Shown one piece after another: positions 9,375-17,812 of a stretch of DNA of 64,000 bases. The position numbers and the translations under genes are program-made. Every line of letters begins with the position of its first letter. The stretch's first letter is position 1. The notes under the pieces are model-generated. The model was not told where the DNA came from. It worked only from the letters and a program-made list of their open reading frames with translations, and did not search any database. This stretch comes from Fragilariopsis cylindrus CCMP1102 (Eukaryota; Bacillariophyta; Bacillariophyceae; Bacillariales; Bacillariaceae), in contig FMBT01000289.1 of NCBI GenBank assembly GCA_900095095.1, positions 620,001 through 684,000 of the forward strand. Direction: 5' to 3'.

Positions 9375-10802
9375 ATGACGATGATGATGCGATGTAACGT
9401 TAGTATCATAAAGCCGGCAATAACGTCATTATCACGACAACCATGTATGAATGGGCGACGACTAGTAGTTACTACTAGTAGCAGTAAAAGATTATTTTCA
9501 TCGGAACAACCACAAAAACCACAACTATACAGTCGATTACATCCTCCGTCTGTGATTTATGCTGATAATCATCTATTAGTCATAAATAAACCAGCTGGAT
9601 GGCATGCTGTTCCTAATATTCCAAAACAACGAAACGATGATTACGATAATAATAATAACAACAACAACAATTATCATGAAAATAAAAAATGTTTATTATC
9701 ATATCTTCAAGATAAACAATTAGGTGGAGGTAGTAAGAATGATTTTTTAGTACCACTCCACAGAATTGATCAACCATGTACAGGTATATTATTATTTGGT
9801 AAAACAAGTAAGGCGGCATCAAGAGTAACAAAAATATGGAAAGGTAAAAAGATTAAGAATAAAAATAAAGATAATAATGATAATAGTGATAGTAATGAAA
9901 ACAACCAAAAACATCCACAATTTATTCGTGGTGTTACCAAAGATTACTTATGTGTTGTTCCAACATCAAGACTTGTTGCTTTAGAGGATGCATCTAAGCA
10001 GCAACCTGATAATGATACTGCTGATGATAATAAAGAAAAGAAAAACACAACCCAGCAACTTGAGAATGAATGGAACTGTCTAGAAGGAGCGATGCTGAAA
10101 CAATCGTCGTCTTCTTCCCGTCGTAATCAAGGACGAATACAGCATGAACAAGAACAACAATACCAACAAAGACGTCCTGATAGTGATCATGTTCTTCAAC
10201 AACAAAATAAGAAAGGTAGATCTGTGGTTATAGTGAAACGACGACAACCACAACAAGAACAATCAAGCAGTAATGATAACAACGGTGTTGACAATGACGA
10301 GGATAATGATCATAATGATAGCGATAATCAACATCAGAGTGATGCTTCTTACGTACGACCAGTTAGTATAAAATGGAAGAAGATTATGACAAAAAATGAG
10401 ATGAAGAACCCTGAATATACATTAATTTTAGTTCGTACCTCGGAAGGTGCAAGACATATGGTTCGTGCTTTATTAGCCCAAGTTGGAAATTGTCCAATTA
10501 TGGGTGATGTCAGATATTGGACTCCATCACGTTATAGTAATGATAGGCCTGATAGTGGTGGTGGTGGTGGTAGTGGTAATAATAACGGCGACGATTTTTA
10601 TTCCAATTCGAGTAGTAATACTACCGGTAATACTAATCAACCATTGATGGATAAATCTGTGGCATTACATGCATATGGTGTATATTTTGATAATCCGAAT
10701 CAAAAATTAAAGTTAGGAACATTAAATACATTCGAATTTCGAGCACCGATTCCTTCTACATGGAAAACATATTTTGGTATCCAAAATGTTCAATTGAGTT
10801 AA
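9375..10802 (+). CDS. RluA-family RNA pseudouridine synthase with large low-complexity insertions
   Basis: The protein has 475 residues. The N-terminal part, with basic and Ser-rich residues, may be an organelle presequence. Residues ~60-80 (VIYADNHLLVINKPAGWHAVP) are the family's first motif. HRIDQPCTGILLFGKTSKAASR at ~129-150 is the catalytic motif, with Asp132 the expected nucleophile. EGARHMVRALLAQVGNCPIMGDVRYW near 357 is the late motif that closes the active site. The fold matches the RluC/D/RPUSD group, most like members with H-R-[LI]-D-R-P-V-S-G. Roughly 200 residues of Asn/Asp/Gln/Ser-rich sequence are inserted between the catalytic and late motifs, and a shorter Asn run separates motifs one and two. 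The core is intact, so an active enzyme is likely. Its RNA target is unknown. Confidence 0.9.
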   Translation: MTMMMRCNVSIIKPAITSLSRQPCMNGRRLVVTTSSSKRLFSSEQPQKPQLYSRLHPPSVIYADNHLLVINKPAGWHAVPNIPKQRNDDYDNNNNNNNNYHENKKCLLSYLQDKQLGGGSKNDFLVPLHRIDQPCTGILLFGKTSKAASRVTKIWKGKKIKNKNKDNNDNSDSNENNQKHPQFIRGVTKDYLCVVPTSRLVALEDASKQQPDNDTADDNKEKKNTTQQLENEWNCLEGAMLKQSSSSSRRNQGRIQHEQEQQYQQRRPDSDHVLQQQNKKGRSVVIVKRRQPQQEQSSSNDNNGVDNDEDNDHNDSDNQHQSDASYVRPVSIKWKKIMTKNEMKNPEYTLILVRTSEGARHMVRALLAQVGNCPIMGDVRYWTPSRYSNDRPDSGGGGGSGNNNGDDFYSNSSSNTTGNTNQPLMDKSVALHAYGVYFDNPNQKLKLGTLNTFEFRAPIPSTWKTYFGIQNVQLS

Positions 10803-11089
10803 ATAAAGTGAAGAATAAAATTTAAAGAAAAAAACCTAGCTAGTAGTGGATAGATTTAAAATATGCAAACGAAACATGTCAAATCAATCGACCGATGGTT
10901 GGATGAATATTACTAGGACTAGCTAGAATTCAATGCAGTAGTACACTATTATCTTCTTTTTGATTTATTTCTCTCTACCAATATTTTCTACCAAAACAAA
11001 TATTCATGTAATACTATTACCTATTCATCGTGTGTCAAATCTGATCTTGCTTCTTTCCAGAGAAAATGTATAAAATCACTGCTCTAAAC

Positions 11090-12547
11090 TTAAGCCACCA
11101 AGTATTTTTTAATTTGTACTTTTTTATCTTCGTCGCTATCATAGAAACCAAATTGATATAATAATTTTGCATCGGTATAACCATTAAATTCGGTCCCAAT
11201 ACGATCCTTGTAGAATTTTTCAGGTTGGAAGATAAAATTGTCATCCGTTGGATCTGGTGCTGCTGCACAAGTAATTGAATTATTATTGTCATTGTCAGTA
11301 TCAATTTTCTTATCAAAAGATACAATCTGTGATTTCTTATTAATCATATAGATACGATCCAAATCTATACCGATTGCATGATATGCTTGTACATCTTTAA
11401 AAGTATTACCAAAACCAGCAACGAAGGTGGGAGCACTATCGTTATTATTATTATTATTATTGTTGTTTTTAGCATTTGCTTCACGGAATGGTTTCACAAC
11501 CTGTTGCCATAATATTGTTGCTTTAAATTCGTTTGTCGTGTGTGAAATTACTTCCATCATCAATACTTTTGACATTTTACCACCAAAACCAAGCATTGGT
11601 CCATCGGGAAGATTACTTTCATCATTGTCTTTGCCCTGTTGTTTCAATCCTGATAATAATTGACGTGTTTGATTTGCTAATGAAATCGGACGCGACGTCA
11701 CATACACGACTCGAATAGTAGACGACGATGATGACTTTGATGACTCATGCTTTGATAGGGTAGTTAATAGATGACAAATCCCATCGTGACACACTTTTCC
11801 ATATTGTTTTGTAACGATAGTACCGAATGAACCTTTTGCATTGGATTTAGTAACGGTACCATCAATGTCACTAACAACAACAGAATCTTGGTAATTCCAC
11901 AGAAAAATGTTGGCTTGGGCAGCACGTAAAACAATTTTTCGTAGTTTATCTAAAAGTAAATAACGAATTGGATTCCGTCCAGGCTTCAGGAATGATTTCA
12001 ATGAAACTAATGATAATTCCTCTTCTTCGTCACCACCACCGCCACCATCAACATTATTATCACCGCCGCGTCCTTTGTTGATTTGAAACCAAACCGCTTC
12101 TGATGTCGATGTCGATGTCGTCGTCTCGTCTCCCTCTTGTACTATTTCCATTACAATTATCTTATTTGGATCACAATTATCAATAATTGTTCCACCATTA
12201 TCAACTTTTTCACCCTTAAAACTAACTAAGAAATCAGAATTTTCATACAATGTTGTACTACCATCTTCGCCACCTTCAACAATAATCACATCGAACGCTG
12301 TACCTTCCTTCATATGTTGTTTATTTTCAAAATTAGTATCCATCAATCTTTTACCGAGTTTGTTCGTGTTCATTTCGTCTTCATCTTCATCCTCATCCTC
12401 GTTGCCGTTCTCGTCCTCAACATCATTATCGGCATTGTTCTCATTCTCGGTGTCATCCTCGTTCTCAACAACACTATCGACATTATCGTCTATCACAATT
12501 TCCCCGTTATTGTTGATCGTTGGTTGATCGTTGGTATCTGTCGTCAT
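11090..12547 (-). CDS. Lipin-type phosphatidate phosphatase (LNS2 domain)
   Basis: The protein has 485 residues from the first ATG at 12547; the frame is open a little further upstream without a Met. After an acidic Asp/Glu/Asn-rich stretch, residues ~84-155 resemble the N-LIP segment (AFDVIIVEGG, FLVSFKG, VWFQI). The LNS2 catalytic domain begins near 220: DIDGT at 227-231 is the DxDxT motif of the HAD-like Mg2+-dependent phosphatases, followed by VVYVTSRPISLANQTR, LPDGPMLGFGG, FKATIL and FVAGFGNTFKDVQAYHAIGI. Lipins/Pah1 convert phosphatidic acid to diacylglycerol for triacylglycerol and membrane lipid synthesis, moving between cytosol and ER/nuclear membrane. A poly-Asn run sits inside LNS2 before FVAGFGN. 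The usual long linker between N-LIP and LNS2 is very short here, so the protein is about half the length of animal lipins. Confidence 0.88.
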   Translation of the reverse strand: MTTDTNDQPTINNNGEIVIDDNVDSVVENEDDTENENNADNDVEDENGNEDEDEDEDEMNTNKLGKRLMDTNFENKQHMKEGTAFDVIIVEGGEDGSTTLYENSDFLVSFKGEKVDNGGTIIDNCDPNKIIVMEIVQEGDETTTSTSTSEAVWFQINKGRGGDNNVDGGGGGDEEEELSLVSLKSFLKPGRNPIRYLLLDKLRKIVLRAAQANIFLWNYQDSVVVSDIDGTVTKSNAKGSFGTIVTKQYGKVCHDGICHLLTTLSKHESSKSSSSSTIRVVYVTSRPISLANQTRQLLSGLKQQGKDNDESNLPDGPMLGFGGKMSKVLMMEVISHTTNEFKATILWQQVVKPFREANAKNNNNNNNNNDSAPTFVAGFGNTFKDVQAYHAIGIDLDRIYMINKKSQIVSFDKKIDTDNDNNNSITCAAAPDPTDDNFIFQPEKFYKDRIGTEFNGYTDAKLLYQFGFYDSDEDKKVQIKKYLVA

Positions 12548-13015
12548 GTTTTGTCTTGTCAGTCTCTTTCCTGTAGTAGTAATAATTATTCTTGATCTTA
12601 TGCTTTCGCTCTTTGATTTATGTGCAATATACGTTTCAGCTAACAAAAGCTAGCTATCGGACACCCGTTCACGCGTATTTTTTAGAAAAATCTTTGTATC
12701 TGTAATCAGTCGTGTTCAGTCGTGCTTTTTAGTGAAGAAGAGTTTAGTCCCGTTTGAAATATTATAACTTACAGAAAATATCTTTTCCACTCGTGCCGCG
12801 ACCGACAGTCTTCTCTCGCAGAACAAAGACTGCTTGGGATAGAATAAAAGAGAAGATGACCCTCAACAAAAGAGAACACTTGCCTACGTTCCCTCGCTTC
12901 GATATCCATACATCATTAATAATATAGTAATGCTCGATATAAGAGCTCACTTTTATAGATCAACGTTAATACAGACGTGAAGACAAAATAGGCAAAACTC
13001 AAGAAAAGAAAGACA
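12548..13015. other. Divergent spacer, nothing recognised
   Basis: This spacer of about 470 bases lies between the lipin gene (-) and the membrane protein gene (+). It should contain both promoters. No specific motif was seen. Confidence 0.5.
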
Positions 13016-14449
13016 ATGGTTGAAACTTTGCCGAACATGAGAGCTATCGAAGTCGAGACTGTCGAACCGATAGGTTTCTTTCGCGCCTTTGCTACGCAGA
13101 GCAACATGAGAGGGCGCTTCTGCCGAGAAACATGGTTTGGATTCCACAGCCCATGGCTACGTATTTTTCTCTTTCTATTGTTTACTTCCTTCATGGGCAC
13201 TCTCCAGGAGGCCTTGGACGTTCCTTTCATCAAAGTCATGAGCGACGTGGAGTTACAAGAGATGCGTGACGTTCATAGTTCTTGTCTTCGCTCATTTTGC
13301 GACGTGGCGCGCGACATACCCCCCATCGATTGCATCGTTGGACGTGATGGCCACAGCGCCTATATGGACATCGAAGCGTATGATGGCCCCCGAGATATTC
13401 CTTTTCCGCATTCGTGCCACCTAGCAATGCAGAAAACACTCGGGCTGGACCCGCTCATATTCGATTTTATTCACATTCGTAACGGTACAGCACTTTCGCA
13501 AGAACTTTCGCAATCGGACCTGTTTAGGCCATTAAATGTGAACGATTTTATTCACAGTCGTAACGGTACAGAACTTTCGCCAGTTTTCCGTATTCACCAT
13601 GAAACGTGCACCATCAATATCCCGGGTTTTATCGAGACGATGTTGCTGGATGCACCCGAACCGGGTCAGCGACAGCAAGATTTATTCGAGAGATACGCAT
13701 GTGAGGACGAATGGAGTGATAGCGGACGTGAAGATCTCGCATTGTTTCATGCGGTATACGAGCGGATACTCCCATACAGATTTATCGTGTATTTTACTGT
13801 CTCTTTTGCTATTAAACTGATCCTTAACCTGTGCGAACTTGGATTGTTGATGATTCATCTTATCCCTTCGACATTTGTTCTTCGCCTAATACTGCGCTGG
13901 CCGAAAGACTTTGTGGGCTACCGCCAGGTTACTTTCTGGAGCATATGGCAGACTCTTGTGCTGATCTGCACAGTCACTTCCTACCACGAAACTTACTTCC
14001 CTGCCTTATGCTGGATATTGGGTAGCAGATTGGGTGCCTATCAATATGGAGTTAAGATGGCACATCTAGAATGGGGGTTTCTCTATCTGCTCTTGATTAC
14101 GCAGTCAAGTTGGGGCCCTGTCCTGACGGACTTATTGAATAAACTTGCAATGTTTAATGGTCTTCTGGCTCTTGGCCAGTTGGTTCTACTTGTTATTCCA
14201 GGTATAGGCTGGTGGAAGCTGGTAAGACTCTACGCCTTTTGTCTATCATATTCATCATTGTGGAAGAAGATGGACGACCCACTCCCACCCGTCCAAGAAG
14301 CCCAGCAGAACGGAGGCGAAGCGTTTCAGGACGAGACCCCCCCTCCAACTTTTAGCGACGATACCAGGATGGAGAATAGTAGCGAGATCGATGCCGACGG
14401 AGTGCGCGGGAGCGCCTATAGACGCTCAAATTTTTCGAAGACGGTATGA
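13016..14449 (+). CDS. Multipass membrane protein of unknown family
   Basis: The protein has 477 residues from an ATG at 13016. A first hydrophobic segment at ~residues 43-60 (WLRIFLFLLFTSF) is followed by a ~190-residue hydrophilic, Cys-containing part that would be lumenal or extracellular. At least five hydrophobic segments then follow from ~residue 260 to 415 (FIVYFTVSFAIKLILNL, LLMIHLIPSTFVL, FWSIWQTLVLICTV, FLYLLLITQSSW, GLLALGQLVLLVIP), and the tail is hydrophilic. The hydrophilic part has an internal 81-base duplication (starting near 13462 and 13543) that encodes DFIHxRNGTxLS twice, each with an N-glycosylation sequon. Base composition and codon use look more GC-rich than neighbouring genes. 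The frame stays open for 92 codons after the TGA. No family recognised. Confidence 0.75.
   Translation: MVETLPNMRAIEVETVEPIGFFRAFATQSNMRGRFCRETWFGFHSPWLRIFLFLLFTSFMGTLQEALDVPFIKVMSDVELQEMRDVHSSCLRSFCDVARDIPPIDCIVGRDGHSAYMDIEAYDGPRDIPFPHSCHLAMQKTLGLDPLIFDFIHIRNGTALSQELSQSDLFRPLNVNDFIHSRNGTELSPVFRIHHETCTINIPGFIETMLLDAPEPGQRQQDLFERYACEDEWSDSGREDLALFHAVYERILPYRFIVYFTVSFAIKLILNLCELGLLMIHLIPSTFVLRLILRWPKDFVGYRQVTFWSIWQTLVLICTVTSYHETYFPALCWILGSRLGAYQYGVKMAHLEWGFLYLLLITQSSWGPVLTDLLNKLAMFNGLLALGQLVLLVIPGIGWWKLVRLYAFCLSYSSLWKKMDDPLPPVQEAQQNGGEAFQDETPPPTFSDDTRMENSSEIDADGVRGSAYRRSNFSKTV
13462..13582 (+). repeat. 81-base internal duplication in the membrane protein gene
   Basis: CGATTTTATTCACA followed by TCGTAACGGTACAG and ACTTTCGC occurs at 13462 and again at 13543. 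The offset is exactly 27 codons, so the frame is preserved. Confidence 0.9.
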
Positions 14450-14728
14450 GGGCCTTTTACGGCAACGACGAAAGCGAAAGCACAATTCTCATCAGAAGAC
14501 ATTGCCGACGAAGTTGGAGACGATTCCAACAATAGTTCCGTTGTTGACGTCGCCGAAGAAACCGAAAAAAAAGCTGTTATTGAAATTATTGTTATTATTA
14601 GTATTTTTCTTATTGTTACTATTATCTTCTACGTAATTTCCCTGTATTATATGTTAGAAATAGAAGTATTCATGAATTATCTTACTTCTGTTTTTATCGT
14701 TAATGATGCACTTATTAGTTATGTTTAG
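14450..14728 (+). other. Open in-frame extension after the TGA of the 13016 gene
   Basis: In the same frame as the upstream ORF, 92 sense codons follow the TGA (14447-14449) before a TAG at 14726-14728. They would encode an acidic, Ser/Asn-rich segment (SSEDIADEVGDDSNNSS), then a hydrophobic stretch rich in Ile (AVIEIIVIISIFLIVTIII). The base just before the TGA starts GTATGAG, which also fits a 5' splice donor, so either readthrough or splicing could use this DNA. It may equally be plain 3' UTR. Confidence 0.35.
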
Positions 14729-14772
14729 AATAATTGCTTTATTCTATAATTGTTTCTATTTTATGTTTATGA

Positions 14773-15585
14773 TTAAATATCAAACATTATTAATGCATCA
14801 TCCCATGCATCTTTTGTCATACCATTTGGTGTATAGATACATTTCACACCTAATTTTTGTACACTAGTTATATTACTATATTCATTATCAAAGAAGACCA
14901 TTGATTGGTATGGTATATTTGTCTTTTTATGTAATCGTTGAAAATGTTCACGTTTATTACTATAACCAATTTCAATTAAAGTACTATCAAAACATTCTGA
15001 TAATGTCATCTTCCGTCTTGTTCTTGTTGTTTTCTTTTTCTTCTTATCGTGATCTTCATCGTCGTCGTCGTCGTTGTTGTTGTTGTTGTTATCATCGTCG
15101 TCGTCATCGATAATAATATCAATCGTTAACCAATCCATACATTGTTTCGCCCATTTCGGTTCATCAGTTTTTGATGCAATAGCAGCTTTTATAGTATAAT
15201 TTTTCACGTCGGCGCTATCATCGTTATAGTTATTTCGATTCTTCTTCTTCTTCTTCTTATTATTATTATTATTATTATTATTAAATTTATGAATATACTG
15301 TAGAGCATAGGACGCACCATCAAAAATTGTTATGGGTACATTATTTCTATCAGTTACTTCTGTTGTTGTCGTTTGTTTCATACCGGTACCATCAGTTGCA
15401 CTAAAAGTTGTTGTCCTTTTTCGTAACTGTGGTGGTCCATGAATTTGATACATCTCTGGTTGCCATATCGTGTAATCTAGATCAAACACTGCTAGACGAA
15501 GATCATATCCGCCGTTCTCGTTCTCGTTGTCGTCGTTGTCGTTTTTTTTATTTTTCCTCTTCTGCTTACGGGATGATGTTGCCAT
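14773..15585 (-). CDS. MDP-1-like HAD phosphatase (acid phosphatase family, PF12689)
   Basis: The protein has 270 residues from an ATG at 15585. Family signatures are in order: FDLDYTIWQPE with the nucleophile pair Asp35/Asp37, a long variable segment, AAIASKTDEPKWA (motif II Ser), HFQRLHKKTNIPYQSMVFFDNEYSNI (motifs III and IV) and LGVKCIYTPNGMT. Magnesium-dependent phosphatase-1 acts on small phosphates or on protein phosphotyrosine or fructosamine phosphates; the substrate here is unknown. Long Asn/Lys and Asp/Asn runs, about 20 residues each, interrupt the domain before motif II and before motif III, so it is larger than the ~170-residue animal enzyme. Motif IV reads F-F-D-N-E where many relatives have F-F-D-D-E; an Asn there could alter metal binding. 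It overlaps nothing and converges with the membrane protein gene. Confidence 0.87.
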   Translation of the reverse strand: MATSSRKQKRKNKKNDNDDNENENGGYDLRLAVFDLDYTIWQPEMYQIHGPPQLRKRTTTFSATDGTGMKQTTTTEVTDRNNVPITIFDGASYALQYIHKFNNNNNNNNKKKKKKNRNNYNDDSADVKNYTIKAAIASKTDEPKWAKQCMDWLTIDIIIDDDDDDNNNNNNDDDDDEDHDKKKKKTTRTRRKMTLSECFDSTLIEIGYSNKREHFQRLHKKTNIPYQSMVFFDNEYSNITSVQKLGVKCIYTPNGMTKDAWDDALIMFDI

Positions 15586-16043
15586 GATGATATAACTATT
15601 CGTTTTGTATATAATCGAGTTAAATTGTTGTAGGAGTACGAGTATGACTACTGTCGGTCAGATTGTCGGTTTGTCGGCATCCTATGATGCATCATCAAAA
15701 TATTATTCTTGCTTGATTTTGATGCACTCATTTTAGCAAAACGAAAAAATTGAGTCGTGTGATAAGTACTGGGTCAGTCTTTTTTGTGATTGGTCCAGCA
15801 GACAGAGAAAACAAAAAATAAGAGCGAATATTGCTTAGTAGATCAATCAATAACAGCTTGTGGTGGGTGACTTGATCGACGACAAGAATGAAAAGAGGAG
15901 AGCAACACTGGTTATTTTCCGCACAAAACTGAAACACATACGGTAGACCTAACAACAAACATTCACTTGAAACAACAAAACGAACAAGACAGTCACTTAC
16001 AGTTCTTCATTTTGCATTCTATCAAGCAATCATTCGATCAATC
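15586..16043. other. Divergent spacer, nothing recognised
   Basis: This AT-rich spacer of ~460 bases lies between the HAD phosphatase (-) and NFU1 (+). Promoters are presumed; no ORF with family features was seen. Confidence 0.5.
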
Positions 16044-17211
16044 ATGATTCGTTCGTTTAATAATTGTCGTCGTAGTCATAATCATCTCAATCACGTTCGA
16101 CGACGTTTTCAAAATGAGGGCGGCGGCATTCGTGCTACGGCGGCAATCGCATCAATGCCAATGTCAAAGCAAGCAACACTTCAATCATCGTCAATTCAAT
16201 CATCGTCAATACAAAGTCGTGGATATCGAAACCTCGCAAGTACGACAAGTATGAACAACAACAGTAATTTGCAACAACAACAACAATATCTGAACCGGCA
16301 ACAAATTCGTACCGTTTTCATACAAACTGAAAATACACCAAATCCAGAATCAATTAAATTTATGCCAACTAATACGGTACGTAAAAAATGTTGTAGATGT
16401 AGATAATAACGAACTACCCGGTGAGACGAATCATCGGAATCTAGAATCATTATTTGATATAAATTTGACTCGTGCCTCATCTATTTTTTAACGTACTTTC
16501 TCTTTTCATTTGTTTTTCTTTTCATTGTTAAAATAAATATAATAGGTCGTACTCGATAATGAAGATGGATCGGGACATTTTTTAAATAAAACGGATTCAA
16601 TTGAAGATATATTAAAATCACCCTTAGCCAAAGATTTATTTAAAATTGATGACGTGAAGGCTGTTTATTTTGGTTATGATTTTGTGACGGTGACAAAAAA
16701 GGTTACAGGGAAATGGCAATATATGAGACCAGAAATTTTTAGTGTACTAATGGACTTCTTTGATAATCCAAATAACAAAGTGGTGGTCGATCAGCCATTA
16801 ATTACGGATACCACAATTTTAGAGGATGATGATGAAATTGTGGCCATGATCAAAGAATTAATTGAAGATCGTATCCGACCCGCCGTCCAAGAAGATGGTG
16901 GTGATATCCATTATGTTAATTTTGAAGAAGATACTGGTATGGTCACAGTCCAATTAGCAGGATCCTGTGTTGGTTGTCCCTCCTCCGCTATCACATTAAA
17001 AAATGGTGTGGAAAATATGTTAATGCATTATATACCGGAAGTTACTGCCGTACAAGCATTAGAAGAAGAACCAGATTCTGACGAAGTGGAAGGCAGCGGC
17101 GGTGGTGTTAATAATGATGAAGAAGAAGAAACACCTTTTGGAGAAGAACCGACAAAACAAAAAAGTTATGAAGAACGATTAGCTGCTGCTGGTATTCCTT
17201 TCAGTGATTGA
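16044..17211 (+). CDS. NFU1: Mitochondrial Fe-S cluster scaffold/carrier NFU1, two exons
   Basis: Exon 1 is 16044-16376, the intron is 16377-16545 (169 bases, GTACGT...TAG), and exon 2 is 16546-17211, joined in phase 0, for ~332 residues. The first ~95 residues are Arg/Ser/Gln-rich, like a mitochondrial presequence. [19 protein letters not shown] is the start of the Nfu N-terminal domain and continues across the junction as [14 protein letters not shown], then [10 protein letters not shown] and [10 protein letters not shown]. The C-terminal NifU domain ([39 protein letters not shown]) contains the CxxC pair Cys252/Cys255 that binds a [4Fe-4S] cluster between two subunits. NFU1 delivers clusters to lipoate synthase and respiratory complexes. 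The acidic Gly-rich tail is an extension. Without splicing the conserved N-terminal domain would be cut, which supports the intron. Confidence 0.93.
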
Positions 17212-17812
17212 TATATTGATATTGATATTTGGATGGATGGATAGATAAATCACGAAATTATGTTTCCCTCTCTCTCATTGGAATTTTATCTATTTATAAA
17301 GTAATGAAAGATCTTTTATTCGTTATTCTATTATTACTATTTGTAGACATATTTTAGCTGTATGAAATAAATAATGTCAACCACCACTTTGTACTTTCTT
17401 TTTGATTTTTGTGGGTTGTCTTTTATAAAGTGCTTACATACATACATACATAGTATAAATAGATGGTTCCTGTCATATTCACAAAGATTCTATTAGTAAT
17501 AGTAGTAGTGTTGAAAAAAGCAAGTATTTAAAAAGCTTCTTGAGCACAACTTTTACGTTTGTTTGTGATGGCATAGTTACTACTTGAAGTAGGTTAATAA
17601 AAACAGTGCAAGTTGAAAATACCCCTGAAGACTAATTTAGTTTCTTGAACAGGCTAAATTGCACATTTAAACATTCATCTGCAACAATTTTATATTCAAC
17701 ACATTCGAACATGACCCTCACATACTGCAACAATCTTCAATCTAGTAGATAGGGTGCTATTCTATATGTATATATTGTCATTCGACGAGGCGTCACCTAT
17801 ATATTCATCGTC
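17212..17812. other. Spacer between NFU1 and TRAPPC11
   Basis: An AT-rich 600-base spacer with a short CATA repeat near 17440-17452. No gene was seen. Confidence 0.5.

Noticed and set aside
14391-14636. 81-codon ORF overlapping the end of the membrane protein gene
   Set aside because: It ends in a Leu run from TTA/TTG repeats and starts inside a clear coding frame. It could only be real if the donor-like GTATGAG at 14444 is used.
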